Shown piece by piece: positions 47,597 through 61,221 of a stretch of DNA of 64,000 bases. This DNA comes from Dasania sp. GY-MA-18 (GTDB lineage Bacteria > Pseudomonadota > Gammaproteobacteria > Pseudomonadales > Dasaniaceae). The translations under genes and the position numbers were made by a program. Under the pieces are notes generated by a model, which was given only the letters and a program-made list of their open reading frames with translations, did not search any database and was not told where the DNA came from. The stretch lies in the NCBI RefSeq assembly GCF_024734385.1, contig NZ_JANHAP010000012.1, positions 62,001 through 126,000 on the forward strand, given 5' to 3'. Each line of letters opens with the position of its first letter. Within the stretch, counting starts at the first letter, position 1.

Positions 47597-50500
47597 ATGA
47601 CCCCATCTTTTGTCCATTTGCGCCTACATAGCGAGTTTTCGTTAATCGACGGTTTAGTGCGCTTAAAGCCCCTGGCTAAGCGCGTGGCGGAGCTGGGCAT
47701 GCCGGCGGTGGCGTTAACCGACCATACAAATTTTTATGGCCAAATTAAATTTTATAAAGCGGCCGTGGCGGCGGGTGTAAAGCCTATCTACGGCAGTGAC
47801 TTTTTTCTTAAAGATGACGAAGACGAAACTCAAATCTCCAAACTGTGCTTGTTGGCGCAAAACGATAAAGGCTACCGCAACCTTACCGAATTAATTTCCA
47901 TGGCCTATCAGCAGGGCCAGTATTTGGGAGTGGCTTATATTAAACGCTCCTGGGTGCAGCAAAAATCCGAAGGTCTGATTGCATTATCGGGTGGCAAAGA
48001 CGGCGAGGTAGGGCGCGCTTTATTGGCGGGCAAGCAGGCCTTGGCGGCTGAGCGTTTACAGCGCTGGATGACTATGTTTCCAGATCGTTTTTATTTGGAG
48101 CTGCAGCGCACCGGCAGAGAAAACGAAGAGAATTATTTACATCAAGCCGTAGCTTTAGCCGGGCAGTATCAATGCCCAGTGGTGGCCACTAACGAAGTTT
48201 GTTTTATAAAGGCGGGCGAGTTTGAGGCCCATGAAGCACGGGTATGTATTAACGAGGGGCGCACCTTGGATGATCCGCGCCGAGTTAAAAAATATTCCGA
48301 GCAGCAATACCTACGCTCGCCAGAAGAAATGCAAGAGCTGTTTAGTGATATCCCCGAAGCGCTGCAAAATACCGTAGAAATTGCCAAGCGTTGTAATGTG
48401 GAAATCAAACTGGGTACTTACTATCTGCCAGAATACCCTATACCAGAAGACTTAGAGAACGATCCCTATTTTCAGAAAGTCCCCTACGAAACCCTAAAAC
48501 AGCAGACCATCAAGTCGCTAGCTAAAAACTGGGCGGGTAAAGAAGATACCCCCGAGTATGAAAAAGAGCTGCGCACTGGCATCTTTTTTAGAAAAATTTC
48601 CCGTGAAGGTTTGGATGAGCGTTTAGCCTTTTTAAAAGAAAACCGTAAGCCCAGCCTGCCACCTTTGGTGGATCAAGAATATATAGAACGACTCGATTTT
48701 GAGTTGGATATTATTTTGGAAATGGGCTTTCCCGGTTATTTTCTTATCGTGATGGACTTTATTCAGTGGTCCAAAGATCACGATATCCCCGTAGGCCCGG
48801 GTCGTGGTTCCGGTGCGGGGTCGCTGGTGGCCTATGTGCAAAAAATTACTGACTTAGACCCCTTGGAATACGATCTGCTATTCGAACGTTTTCTTAATCC
48901 CGAGCGGGTTTCTATGCCGGATTTCGACGTAGACTTTTGCATGGATAACCGCGACAAGGTAATCAGCTATGTGGCCGACAACTACGGTCGTGAGGCGGTA
49001 AGCCAAATCGTAACCTTCGGTACCATGGCCGCCAAGGCGGTGGTGCGCGACGTGGCTAGGGTGCAGGGTAAGTCCTATGGCTTGGCCGATAAACTGTCAA
49101 AAATGATTCCCTTTGAAATAGGCATGACGTTATCTAAGGCCATAGAGCAAGAGGAATTATTGCGCGACTTTATACGCGAAGACGAGCAGGCCGCCGAAAT
49201 TTGGTCTATGGCTACCCAATTAGAGGGCGTGACCCGCAACGTGGGCAAACACGCCGGTGGTGTGGTTATTGCACCTTCTAAGCTTACCGATTTTGCGCCC
49301 CTGTATTGCGATGAAACCGGCAGCGGCTTGGTTACCCAGTTTGATAAAAACGATGTGGAAGAAGCGGGCTTAGTTAAGTTCGACTTTTTGGGTTTGCGTA
49401 CCCTCACCATTATCGACTGGGCGGTGAAAATGATAAACCGCCCCAAGTCTGATGGCAGTGTGGTAGGGCTGGAAATAGAGCGCATCAATTTAGAAGATGT
49501 GGAAACCTTCAAGCTTTTAAAACGCGGCGAGACCACTGCGGTATTCCAGCTGGAATCGCGCGGCATGAAAGAGCTAATCAAAAAGCTCAAGCCCGATAAC
49601 CTGGAAGACATGATCGCACTGGTGGCACTGTTCCGCCCCGGCCCGTTGGATTCGGGCATGGTAGAGGACTTTGTTAACCGTAAGCACGGCATGGCCGAAG
49701 TGGCCTACCCCGATGTGCAGTATCAGCACGAATGGCTGAAACCTATATTAGAACCCACCTATGGCGTTATTGTTTACCAGGAACAGGTAATGCAAATCGC
49801 TCAGGTGTTGGCGGGCTACAGCTTGGGTGGCGCAGATATGCTGCGTCGCGCCATGGGTAAGAAAAAACCCGAGGAAATGGCCAAGCAGCGCAGTATCTTT
49901 AAAGAAGGCGCGATCAAGCAGGGTGTTGATGGCGATCTGGCCATGAAGATCTTTGACTTGGTGGAAAAGTTCGCCGGTTACGGTTTTAACAAATCCCACT
50001 CGGCCGCCTATGCCTTGGTGTCTTACCAAACCGCGTGGTTAAAAACCCATTACCCCGCTGAGTTTATGGCCGCCACCATGAGCTCGGAATTACAGAACAC
50101 TGACAAAATCGTAATCTTCATCGAAGAATGTAGAGAGATGAAGCTGCCGCTAAAACTGCCCGATGTGAACGAGGGTGAGTATATGTTTACGGTAAACGAT
50201 AAGGGCGAAATTATTTACGGCTTAGGGGCGATTAAAGGCTTGGGCGAAGGCCCCATAGACAGCATTATCGCCGCCCGCAACGAGGGAGGCCCCTTTAAAA
50301 ATCTGTTCGACTTTTGTGAGCGGGTAGACCCGCGCAAGGTGAATAAGCGTGCCTTGGATGCGCTAATACGTTCGGGTTCTTTCGACAGCCTGGGGGTAGA
50401 GCGGGCGGTGTTAATTGCCAGCACTCAAGAGGCGGTTAAGGCAGCTGAGCAAAGCGCCAGCAATAAAAACGCTGGCATGATGGATTTATTTGGCGATGTG

Positions 50501-51208
50501 GTACCCAACGGCGAGGGGGATAATGTTTATGCCGATTTTGAAAATGTACGGCCGCTAACCCCCAAAGAGCGTCTAAAAGGCGAAAAGGATACCCTAGGTT
50601 TGTACGTTACCGGCCATCCCATAGACGAATACGAAAAAGAGCTAAAGAAAATCGTACGCAACCGCATAGTCGATTTAAAAGCCGACCGCAGCAGCCAGCT
50701 AATAGCGGGACTAGTGGTAGACATGCGTACCATGAAGACCAAGCGCGGCGACACTATGGCCTTTGTGCAGCTGGATGACAGAACCGCGCGCATAGAGATA
50801 GGTCTATTCTCCGATGCCTACGAGCAGGCCAGGGATTTGCTCAGCAAAGACACGGTTATTCTGGTAGAGGGCGAGGTAGAGTTTGACGAATACCGCAAGC
50901 AGACCAAGGTGCGCGGTAAAACCGTGCGCAGCCTGCTGCAGGTGCGCGAAGAGCTGGCCCAGTCGCTGACATTGAGCCTCAGCCCTGAGGATTTTCAGTC
51001 CAGCCATAGACGCGGCTTTAGCCAGGAATTTAGCGATATGCTGTCACCGGCTTTAGGTGGCCGCTGCCCAGTGCATATAGCGTATCAGCAGGCGCAGGCG
51101 CAGGGGGAGTTGACCTTGGGCTCAAATTGGCAGGTGAGCCCCAGTGATGAACTAATACAATGTTTAAAAGATCGCTTCGGAAATGAAAAAGTTGAGCTAA
51201 AGTATTAG
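47597..51208 (+). CDS. dnaE: DNA polymerase III alpha subunit DnaE
   Basis: The 1203-residue replicative polymerase has an N-terminal PHP domain (FVHLRLHSEFSLIDG), the catalytic palm with PDFDVDFCMDNRDKV (three-aspartate metal site), GPGRGSGAGSLVAY, a helix-hairpin-helix part, and a C-terminal OB-fold and tail. It is about 40 residues longer than E. coli DnaE (1160); extra residues lie around 282-322, between YLPEYP and the ERLDFEL block. The gene follows rnhB by 36 bases. A large structured gap separates it from accA. Confidence 0.97.
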   Translation: MTPSFVHLRLHSEFSLIDGLVRLKPLAKRVAELGMPAVALTDHTNFYGQIKFYKAAVAAGVKPIYGSDFFLKDDEDETQISKLCLLAQNDKGYRNLTELISMAYQQGQYLGVAYIKRSWVQQKSEGLIALSGGKDGEVGRALLAGKQALAAERLQRWMTMFPDRFYLELQRTGRENEENYLHQAVALAGQYQCPVVATNEVCFIKAGEFEAHEARVCINEGRTLDDPRRVKKYSEQQYLRSPEEMQELFSDIPEALQNTVEIAKRCNVEIKLGTYYLPEYPIPEDLENDPYFQKVPYETLKQQTIKSLAKNWAGKEDTPEYEKELRTGIFFRKISREGLDERLAFLKENRKPSLPPLVDQEYIERLDFELDIILEMGFPGYFLIVMDFIQWSKDHDIPVGPGRGSGAGSLVAYVQKITDLDPLEYDLLFERFLNPERVSMPDFDVDFCMDNRDKVISYVADNYGREAVSQIVTFGTMAAKAVVRDVARVQGKSYGLADKLSKMIPFEIGMTLSKAIEQEELLRDFIREDEQAAEIWSMATQLEGVTRNVGKHAGGVVIAPSKLTDFAPLYCDETGSGLVTQFDKNDVEEAGLVKFDFLGLRTLTIIDWAVKMINRPKSDGSVVGLEIERINLEDVETFKLLKRGETTAVFQLESRGMKELIKKLKPDNLEDMIALVALFRPGPLDSGMVEDFVNRKHGMAEVAYPDVQYQHEWLKPILEPTYGVIVYQEQVMQIAQVLAGYSLGGADMLRRAMGKKKPEEMAKQRSIFKEGAIKQGVDGDLAMKIFDLVEKFAGYGFNKSHSAAYALVSYQTAWLKTHYPAEFMAATMSSELQNTDKIVIFIEECREMKLPLKLPDVNEGEYMFTVNDKGEIIYGLGAIKGLGEGPIDSIIAARNEGGPFKNLFDFCERVDPRKVNKRALDALIRSGSFDSLGVERAVLIASTQEAVKAAEQSASNKNAGMMDLFGDVVPNGEGDNVYADFENVRPLTPKERLKGEKDTLGLYVTGHPIDEYEKELKKIVRNRIVDLKADRSSQLIAGLVVDMRTMKTKRGDTMAFVQLDDRTARIEIGLFSDAYEQARDLLSKDTVILVEGEVEFDEYRKQTKVRGKTVRSLLQVREELAQSLTLSLSPEDFQSSHRRGFSQEFSDMLSPALGGRCPVHIAYQQAQAQGELTLGSNWQVSPSDELIQCLKDRFGNEKVELKY

Positions 51209-51248
51209 TAGACTCGCTGAATATTTTTTGCCCTTTTCTCCGACGATG

Positions 51249-51294
51249 GCGACAGTTCGCATATTAGCGTGGTTAAATGTTGCGAACTGGTCGC
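51249..51294 (+). promoter_or_regulatory. Imperfect inverted repeat in the dnaE-accA gap
   Basis: GCGACAGTTCGCA (51249-51261) pairs with TGCGAACTGGTCGC (51281-51294): 13 pairs, with one extra G in the right arm (51289), over a 19-base loop. No T-run follows, so it is not a standard terminator. A second hairpin (GACTCTA 51361-51367, TAGAGTC 51382-51388) lies downstream, before the accA start. Confidence 0.6.
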
Positions 51295-51429
51295 TAAAAT
51301 CCGGTTTCGGCTGGTTGTGCTATAGGGCTGCAAGCCTTTAATTATGCGGCCTTAGCTGTCGACTCTAGGAAAAAATTCAAGTAGAGTCTGCGCCTTTAAC
51401 TGTTTCGTAAACTGAGTTTTTTGCCCCCT

Positions 51430-52380
51430 ATGAATCCAAATTATCTCGATTTTGAACAACCCATTGCCGATCTCGAAGTTAAGATTGAAGAATTACAGCT
51501 AGTAGGCAGCGACAACGACCTGAATATCGTTGAAGAAATTGCCAAGCTGCGCGAAAAAAGCACCAAGCTCACCGAAAAACTTTTCGCTAATCTTACCCCT
51601 TGGCAAACAGTTAAGGTCGCCAGGCACCCCCTGCGCCCCTATACGCTGGATTACATCAATCGCGTATTTACCGATTTTCAAGAGTTACACGGCGACCGCC
51701 ACTTTGCCGATGATGCCGCTATTATCGGCGGCATGGCCAGGCTTAATGGCAAGCCGGTAATGGTTATAGGCCAAGAAAAAGGCCGTGGTGTACAAGAGAA
51801 GGTACGCCGTAACTTTGGCATGCCCAAGCCCGAAGGCTACCGCAAGGCCCAGCGCCTAATGGAAATGGCCGAGCGCTTTAAACTGCCGATTATTACCTTA
51901 ATTGATACCCCGGGAGCCTACCCCGGTATAGACTCAGAGGAACGCGGTATCAGTGAGGCCATCGCCAAAAACTTAGCGGTTATGTCCCGTTTAAGCACGC
52001 CTATTATCTGCATAGTAATAGGTGAGGGTAGCTCTGGTGGTGCCTTAGGTATAGGCGTAGGTGATCACCTGGCCATGCTGCAATACTCTACCTACTTTGT
52101 TATCTCGCCCGAAGGTTGCGCCAATATTATTTGGAAAACCTCAGAGAAAGCACCGGATGCCGCCGAGGCTATGGGCTTAACCTCTACCGTGCTAGAGGAC
52201 TTGGGTATTGTTGATGCCACTATCCCCGAGCCACTAGGTGGCGCACACCGTGATATAGACTTAATGGCTGAGCGCATTAAGGATCACTTGGTTGAGCGTT
52301 TAGCGGTATTAGAGAATTTACCCGCTGCGGACTTGCTAGAAAAACGCTATGAGCGTTTAATGTCGTACGGTAACGAATAA
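51430..52380 (+). CDS. accA: Acetyl-CoA carboxylase carboxyltransferase alpha subunit
   Basis: The 316-residue subunit with AccD transfers carboxyl from biotin to acetyl-CoA, making malonyl-CoA for fatty acids. The N-terminus [16 protein letters not shown] and the blocks [27 protein letters not shown] and [16 protein letters not shown] are standard. The frame is open from a TTG at 51421, but ATG 51430 gives the usual length. It is followed by tilS after 18 bases. Its upstream gap contains two hairpins. Confidence 0.97.
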   Translation: MNPNYLDFEQPIADLEVKIEELQLVGSDNDLNIVEEIAKLREKSTKLTEKLFANLTPWQTVKVARHPLRPYTLDYINRVFTDFQELHGDRHFADDAAIIGGMARLNGKPVMVIGQEKGRGVQEKVRRNFGMPKPEGYRKAQRLMEMAERFKLPIITLIDTPGAYPGIDSEERGISEAIAKNLAVMSRLSTPIICIVIGEGSSGGALGIGVGDHLAMLQYSTYFVISPEGCANIIWKTSEKAPDAAEAMGLTSTVLEDLGIVDATIPEPLGGAHRDIDLMAERIKDHLVERLAVLENLPAADLLEKRYERLMSYGNE

Positions 52381-52398
52381 ACTCATCAGGGAGGCCGA

Positions 52399-53766
52399 TT
52401 GGCTACAAACGCAACGCTAGCACCGCTTTCAGCCTCCCAACTCTTATCCCCCCTGCTCACAGACTACCCCAACGCCAAGCGCTGGGTGGTGGCTTATAGT
52501 GGCGGGGTAGATTCCCATGTTTTACTGCACCTCTGCCATCACTTTTTAGCGCAGCAGCAAGGCCAAAGTTTGCCGGCTTTGTGTGCAGTGCATATCAATC
52601 ATGGCTTACAGCAACCCGCAGAGGCTTGGGCGCAGCATTGCGCGCAGCAGGCTCAGGCTTTAGCTGTGCCCTTGCATATAGAGGCCGTCACCATAGAGCA
52701 GCAAGCTAGGCAGAGCTTAGAAGAGCAGGCCAGGCAGGCGCGCTATCAGGTATTTGAGCAGGCCCTGCAGCCCGGCGACTTATTATTACAGGGTCACCAC
52801 GCCGATGATCAGGCGGAAACCCTATTGCTGCGCCTGCTGCGCGGCAGTGGCAGCCAGGGCTTGGGGGCTATGCCGCAGGCTAGGGCGCTGGGGGCAGGGC
52901 AGTTGGTGCGGCCATTGTTGGCGGTGTCCAGGGCGGCTATAGAGGCCTATGCCCAGCAACAGCAGTTGCGGTGGATAGAAGACCCCAGCAACCAAAGCAG
53001 TGATTTTGATCGCAATTTTTTACGCCTAGAGTTGCTCCCCAAATTGGCCCAGCGCTGGCCGCAGTTTGCTGAGAGTTTTGGCCGTTCAGCCCGGCTCAGT
53101 GCCGAGGCCTACCAGCTTAATCAAGAGTTGGCCGCTATGGATGCCCAGCGTTTGGGTTTTACTGGCCCAGGAAAGGGGCTGGCGGTAGCGGGCTTAAACA
53201 CGTTGAGTTTGGCGCGCTGCAAAAATCTGCTGCGTTACTGGTTGGCGCAGCAGCAGCTGCCTATGCCCAGTGAGGCGCAGTTGCTGGCAGTGATAGATAC
53301 GGTGATTTCCGCTCAGGCCGATGCCAGCCCCACGGTGTCTTGGCCGGGGGTAGAGGTGTGTCGTTTTGAGGGGCTGCTCTATGCGCATCAGCCCTTGCCC
53401 GACTTTGATAATAAGGCCCGGTATAGTTGGAGCCTGAGCGACGAGATCGTCCTACCCGGCGCTGGCAGCTTATCAGCTAGCCGCTGCGAGGGCGGCTGTA
53501 TAGCTCTGCGCAAGGGGGCTGAGGCCGCAGATTTGCAGATACGTTTTCGCCAGAGCGGCGAGCACTGCCGCCCTGCGGGCCGCGGTGGTTCGCGCAAGCT
53601 TAAAAAACTATTGCAGGAATTGTCGGTGCCCTATTGGCTGCGTGGGCGGGTGCCGCTGTTGTACTGTGGCGATGAATTAATTGCGGTGGCCGATATGCTG
53701 GTGGCGGAAGGTTGGCAGGCGTCTGCTACTGAGCCGGGCTGGCAAATTTGCTGGCGGCGGCCTTAA
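52399..53766 (+). CDS. tilS: tRNA(Ile)-lysidine synthase TilS
   Basis: The 455-residue enzyme converts C34 of tRNA-Ile2 to lysidine with ATP and lysine, allowing AUA reading. Seen: the PP-loop VAYSGGVDSHVLLHLC, GHHADDQAETLLLRLLRGSG, and C-terminal TilS domains (SRKLKKLLQELSVPYWLR). It starts with TTG at 52399, with a strong AGGGAGG (52388-52394) 4-5 bases upstream; no competing ATG exists nearby. It is downstream of accA in the same unit. Confidence 0.95.
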   Translation: MATNATLAPLSASQLLSPLLTDYPNAKRWVVAYSGGVDSHVLLHLCHHFLAQQQGQSLPALCAVHINHGLQQPAEAWAQHCAQQAQALAVPLHIEAVTIEQQARQSLEEQARQARYQVFEQALQPGDLLLQGHHADDQAETLLLRLLRGSGSQGLGAMPQARALGAGQLVRPLLAVSRAAIEAYAQQQQLRWIEDPSNQSSDFDRNFLRLELLPKLAQRWPQFAESFGRSARLSAEAYQLNQELAAMDAQRLGFTGPGKGLAVAGLNTLSLARCKNLLRYWLAQQQLPMPSEAQLLAVIDTVISAQADASPTVSWPGVEVCRFEGLLYAHQPLPDFDNKARYSWSLSDEIVLPGAGSLSASRCEGGCIALRKGAEAADLQIRFRQSGEHCRPAGRGGSRKLKKLLQELSVPYWLRGRVPLLYCGDELIAVADMLVAEGWQASATEPGWQICWRRP

Positions 53767-53801
53767 TCGCCATTTTCAGCTATCACAGCACCATTCTATG
53801 A

Positions 53802-53830
53802 TTGAGCCACTATGCCATTGCTGGTACACT
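53802..53830 (+). promoter_or_regulatory. Candidate promoter for pyrG-kdsA-eno
   Basis: TTGAGC (53802-53807) and TACACT (53825-53830) are 17 bases apart, a usable sigma-70 pair, about 120 bases before pyrG. Downstream, GGCGTC (53831-53836) and GACGCC (53856-53861) could pair, followed by GGTTTTTT, a terminator-like arrangement; its role is uncertain. Confidence 0.4.
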
Positions 53831-53880
53831 GGCGTCCCATCTTAGGGGGTAAAACGACGCCGGTTTTTTAGTCTATTTGA

Positions 53881-56447
<2,567 letters not shown>

Positions 56448-56473
56448 ATCTTAATTTTTATACTTTGGAGTAG

Positions 56474-57769
<1,296 letters not shown>

Positions 57770-57776
57770 TCATAGC

Positions 57777-57801
57777 AAGGCGGGCATTGCCCGCCTTTTT
57801 T
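57777..57801 (+). terminator. Intrinsic terminator after eno
   Basis: AAGGCGGGC and GCCCGCCTT form a 9-bp stem with an ATT loop, followed by T residues, starting 8 bases past the eno stop. ftsB therefore probably has its own promoter in 57802-57889. Confidence 0.92.
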
Positions 57802-57889
57802 ATGCGCTGCTGCAAAGTGCGAAAGTGTAGATAGCATTTAACCCTGCGATGGATAATAATCACCATTTATTTAATTAGCTGTTTAACTT

Positions 57890-58183
57890 ATGCGTTGGCT
57901 ACTCCCTCTATTAATCGTTGCTTTTATAGGCCTGCAATATCGCTTGTGGATAGGCGAGGGCAGCTGGGCCAATATAGTCTCTTTAGAGCGAAAACTGCTT
58001 GAGCAAAAAACGGTCACCCATAATTTAGAACAGCGTAATGCCGAATTAGAGCGCGAAGTGTATAGCTTAAAAAATGGCTATGAAGCTATAGAGGAGCGTG
58101 CCCGCGCCGAGTTGGGGATGATTAAAGAGGGTGAAACTTTCTATCTATTGCTCAACGATAAAAAATCGAGTTCCCAGCCATGA
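57890..58183 (+). CDS. ftsB: Cell division protein FtsB
   Basis: The 97-residue bitopic protein is part of the FtsQLB complex that activates septal wall synthesis. It has an N-terminal membrane helix (2-20), a periplasmic coiled coil (about 30-75, LERKLLEQKTVTHNLEQRNAELEREV in two parts) and the GYEAIEERARAELGMIKEGE block near the end. The last four bases overlap the ispD start (ATGA), so translation is coupled. It begins a unit running to truD. Confidence 0.93.
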   Translation: MRWLLPLLIVAFIGLQYRLWIGEGSWANIVSLERKLLEQKTVTHNLEQRNAELEREVYSLKNGYEAIEERARAELGMIKEGETFYLLLNDKKSSSQP

Positions 58184-58887
58184 GTGTACCGGTAAAAAAT
58201 TACTATGCTGTGGTACCTGCGGCCGGTGTTGGCAAGCGGGTGGGGGCGGCTAAGCCCAAGCAGTACATAGAGATTAACGGCCAAACTGTATTAGAACACA
58301 CGCTTAATGCACTGCTAAAAGCCCAGCTGTTTAGCGAAATTATTGTAGCGGTGAGTGCCGCTGACTCCCATTGGCAGCAAATAGCCTTATTGCAGCATCC
58401 CCAAATACGCGTAGTAGAAGGTGGCCAAGAGCGCAGTGATTCAGTGTTGGCGGCATTAACAGTGCTACAGGCCGAGCCTGAGGATTGGGTATTGGTACAC
58501 GATGTTGCCAGGCCTTGCATAGCGGAAAAATCCATACACAAGTTAATAGCGTGCTTAAAAAATGACGAGGTGGGCGGTATTTTAGCGCTGCCTATTAGCG
58601 ATACCGTTAAGCAGGTAGGTGAGGCGCAAGCCATTAACAGCACCTTAGATCGCAGCCAGTTATGGAGCGCGCAAACGCCACAGATGTTTCGCTATCAATT
58701 ATTACAGCAGGGTTTACAGCAGGGCTTAGCGCAAGGCTTGGTCATTACCGATGAGGCCTCAGCCATAGAGTTGCTGGGGTTTAAGCCCAAGGTAGTAGAG
58801 GGGCTGGCTAGCAATATAAAAATCACCCGCCCCGAAGATTTAACCCTGGCAGCCTTTTATTTAAGCCAAATCACAGAGGAAGATTAA
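58180..58887 (+). CDS. ispD: 2-C-methyl-D-erythritol 4-phosphate cytidylyltransferase IspD
   Basis: The 235-residue enzyme couples MEP with CTP in the isoprenoid pathway. Seen: [19 protein letters not shown] at the nucleotide loop, [22 protein letters not shown] and the ITDEASAIE block. It overlaps ftsB by four bases and is followed by ispF after two bases. It uses CTP, the product of pyrG upstream. Confidence 0.97.
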   Translation: MSVPVKNYYAVVPAAGVGKRVGAAKPKQYIEINGQTVLEHTLNALLKAQLFSEIIVAVSAADSHWQQIALLQHPQIRVVEGGQERSDSVLAALTVLQAEPEDWVLVHDVARPCIAEKSIHKLIACLKNDEVGGILALPISDTVKQVGEAQAINSTLDRSQLWSAQTPQMFRYQLLQQGLQQGLAQGLVITDEASAIELLGFKPKVVEGLASNIKITRPEDLTLAAFYLSQITEED

Positions 58888-58889
58888 AC

Positions 58890-59366
58890 GTGCGTATAGG
58901 TCATGGTTATGATGTGCACCGTTTTGCTGACGGCAATGAAATTATTTTAGGTGGTGTGCGCATACCTTATGAGCAAGGTTTGCTGGCGCACTCCGATGGC
59001 GATGTTTTGTTACACGCCCTAGCCGATGCCTTATTGGGTGCCTGTGCTTTGGGGGATATAGGAAAGCATTTTCCCGATACGGATGCGCAATATGCGGGTG
59101 CCGACAGCCGGGTATTGCTGCGCCATGTTTATCAGCTGGTACAGCAAGAGGGTTATCAGCTAGCTAATGCCGATATTACCGTGATTGCACAAGCGCCTAA
59201 GCTGTCACCCCATACCGAAAAAATGTGTAGCCATATAGCTGCGGATTTAGCGGTAGATATTAAACAGATCAATGTTAAAGCCACCACCACGGAAAAGCTG
59301 GGCTTTGCTGGCCGTAAAGAAGGCATAGCTAGCCATGCGGTAGTGTTGTTAGTCGCTAAGCCATGA
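58890..59366 (+). CDS. ispF: 2-C-methyl-D-erythritol 2,4-cyclodiphosphate synthase IspF
   Basis: The 158-residue trimer forms the cyclic diphosphate of the MEP pathway. Zinc ligands are in GHGYDVHRF at the start (Asp and His) and [18 protein letters not shown]. The closing [18 protein letters not shown] block is present. It starts with GTG at 58890, with AGAGGA upstream. It overlaps truD by four bases (ATGA). Confidence 0.97.
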   Translation: MRIGHGYDVHRFADGNEIILGGVRIPYEQGLLAHSDGDVLLHALADALLGACALGDIGKHFPDTDAQYAGADSRVLLRHVYQLVQQEGYQLANADITVIAQAPKLSPHTEKMCSHIAADLAVDIKQINVKATTTEKLGFAGRKEGIASHAVVLLVAKP

Positions 59367-60427
59367 GTGATTATCTGAGCTTACTCAGTGAGCAGCACAA
59401 AGCCTATGCTGCCCCTACCTTAAGTGGCGTATTACGCAGTAGCCCGCAAGATTTTTTTGTAGATGAAATTTTAGGCTTTGAGCCCGAAGGTGAAGGCGAG
59501 CATGTCTTTATTTATATAGAAAAAACCGCCGCCAATACTCAGTTTGTCGCTGAGCAGCTCGCAACTTTTGCTAAGGTAGCTGTTAAAAATGTGAGTTTTT
59601 CCGGCATGAAAGATCGCTGGGCGGTAACCCGACAGTGGTTTAGTGTGCAGATGCCTGGCAAGCAAGCGCCCGATTTTAGCGCTCTCAATAATGCAGAAAT
59701 ACAAGTATTAAAACAAAGCCGTCACCCGCGTAAATTACGTCGCGGTGTACACAAAGCCAACTATTTTCGTTTACGCTTGCGCCAGCTAAGTGGTGATAGA
59801 GCCTATTTAGACGAAAGAGTGACAGCCATTGCCAAACTGGGGGTACCTAACTATTTTGGTGAGCAGCGCTTTGGCCACGGCGCACGCAATCTCAGTTCGG
59901 CCCAGCGTTGGTTTGCTGGTGCCTTTAAACCGCGCCGCAATCAGCAGGGATTGTTTTTATCGGCGGCACGTTCATTATTATTTAATCAGTTATTGTCCAA
60001 GCGCGTCGCAGACAATAATTGGGCTGACTATATACCCGGCGACATTATGATGTTAGCTGGCACCCATAGTGTGTTTAAACCAGAACCAAGCGAAGCCGAG
60101 GACATACGCTTGCGTTTACAGCAGGGTGATATCCACAGTACCGGCCCTATGTTTGGCAAGGCATTGGCTATGTGTTGTAGTGAGCAGGCAGTCGCGTTAG
60201 AGCAGTTGGTGTTTGAACAGCACCCAGAGCTGTGTGCCGGTTTGTTAAAGCAAGGTTTAACGGCAGAGCGCAGGGCATTGCGAGTAATTCCCGCGCAACT
60301 GCAGCATCAGTTTATAGATGAAGATACTTTAGAGTTAAGTTTTGAATTGCCTAGCGGCTGTTTTGCTACCGCAGTTATGGCAGAATTGGTCGATTATCAC
60401 AGCGCGGAGCGCGAGCGTGATCAGTAA
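59363..60427 (+). CDS. truD: tRNA pseudouridine(13) synthase TruD
   Basis: The 354-residue enzyme makes pseudouridine 13 in tRNA-Glu. The catalytic Asp is in [16 protein letters not shown]; the NYFGEQRFG block follows. The TruD insertion domain is in the middle. It overlaps ispF by four bases. The next gene is pcm, 55 bases away; surE, which often lies between, is absent here. Confidence 0.95.
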   Translation: MSDYLSLLSEQHKAYAAPTLSGVLRSSPQDFFVDEILGFEPEGEGEHVFIYIEKTAANTQFVAEQLATFAKVAVKNVSFSGMKDRWAVTRQWFSVQMPGKQAPDFSALNNAEIQVLKQSRHPRKLRRGVHKANYFRLRLRQLSGDRAYLDERVTAIAKLGVPNYFGEQRFGHGARNLSSAQRWFAGAFKPRRNQQGLFLSAARSLLFNQLLSKRVADNNWADYIPGDIMMLAGTHSVFKPEPSEAEDIRLRLQQGDIHSTGPMFGKALAMCCSEQAVALEQLVFEQHPELCAGLLKQGLTAERRALRVIPAQLQHQFIDEDTLELSFELPSGCFATAVMAELVDYHSAERERDQ

Positions 60428-60482
60428 GCGCGCTAAACAACAATAATTAAAACCGTTAAGGCTGTATTGGGAGCTACAATCA

Positions 60483-61148
60483 GTGAGTCAGATAAATCTC
60501 GCCGGGATAGGAGTTACCTCCCAGCGTACCCGCGACAGATTGGTGCAGCGTTTAGTTGACCAAGGCATTAGCAATATTCATGTATTAGAAACCATGAGTA
60601 AAACCGCTAGGCATATATTTTTAGATGAAGCGTTTACCCATCTGGCTTATGAAGATAAGTCCTTGCCTATAGGCTATGGGCAAACATTATCGCAGCCCTA
60701 TATTGTTGCGCGCATGACTGAGTTACTGCTGGCTGCGGGCCCTTTAAAACGGGTGTTAGAAGTAGGTACAGGCTCGGGCTACCAAACCGCAATACTGGCG
60801 CAACTGGTAGACAGCGTTTTTAGTGTGGAGCGAATTAAGCCTTTACAGGATAAAGCTCGCGAGCGTTTACGCTTATTAAAAATGCGTAACGTGCAATACA
60901 AACATGCCGACGGCGGTTTTGGCTGGCCCTATAAAGGCCCTTACGATGGCATAATCTCTACGGCAGCACCTGCCGATGTGCCAGCGGAGCTAATAGAACA
61001 ATTAGCCGAAGGTGGCCGCTTAGTGATACCTGTGGGTGATGAAACCTCGCAGGATTTAGTACTGATAGAAAAAACCGAACAGGGCTTAAAACGACAAATA
61101 ATAGAGCCCGCTTTTTTTGTGCCTTTTAAATCAGGCACTATTAAGTAA
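60483..61148 (+). CDS. pcm: Protein-L-isoaspartate O-methyltransferase Pcm
   Basis: The 221-residue enzyme methylates damaged isoaspartyl residues so that they can be repaired. SAM motifs: [19 protein letters not shown] and [25 protein letters not shown] is characteristic. It begins with GTG at 60483, with GGGAG 9 bases upstream. It lies on the path to rpoS, as in many gammaproteobacteria. A dispersed repeat begins just after its stop. Confidence 0.95.
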   Translation: MSQINLAGIGVTSQRTRDRLVQRLVDQGISNIHVLETMSKTARHIFLDEAFTHLAYEDKSLPIGYGQTLSQPYIVARMTELLLAAGPLKRVLEVGTGSGYQTAILAQLVDSVFSVERIKPLQDKARERLRLLKMRNVQYKHADGGFGWPYKGPYDGIISTAAPADVPAELIEQLAEGGRLVIPVGDETSQDLVLIEKTEQGLKRQIIEPAFFVPFKSGTIK

Positions 61149-61150
61149 TT

Positions 61151-61218
61151 ACAGTCGCTAGTCTCTAGAAAGATACAGGAATACCACTAGCGACTAGAGA
61201 CTACCAACTAGAGACTGA
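61151..61218. repeat. Dispersed palindromic repeat, copy B
   Basis: CAGTCGCTAG (61152-61161) with TCTCTAG, then CTAGCGACTA (61187-61196) and CTAGAGACTG, repeat the arm words of copy A at 22918-22985. It fills the pcm-popT gap and holds the region where the popT ribosome binding site should lie. Confidence 0.78.
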
Positions 61219-61221
61219 TCT

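Noticed and set aside
49075-49692. 205-codon open frame antisense to dnaE
   Set aside because: It lies fully inside dnaE on the other strand; its product is serine-rich and lacks recognisable motifs, as expected for a shadow frame.
53831-53869. GGCGTC/GACGCC hairpin with T-run before pyrG
   Set aside because: Terminator-like, but the stem is only six pairs with a 19-base loop, so it is too weak to list as a terminator; noted under the promoter candidate.
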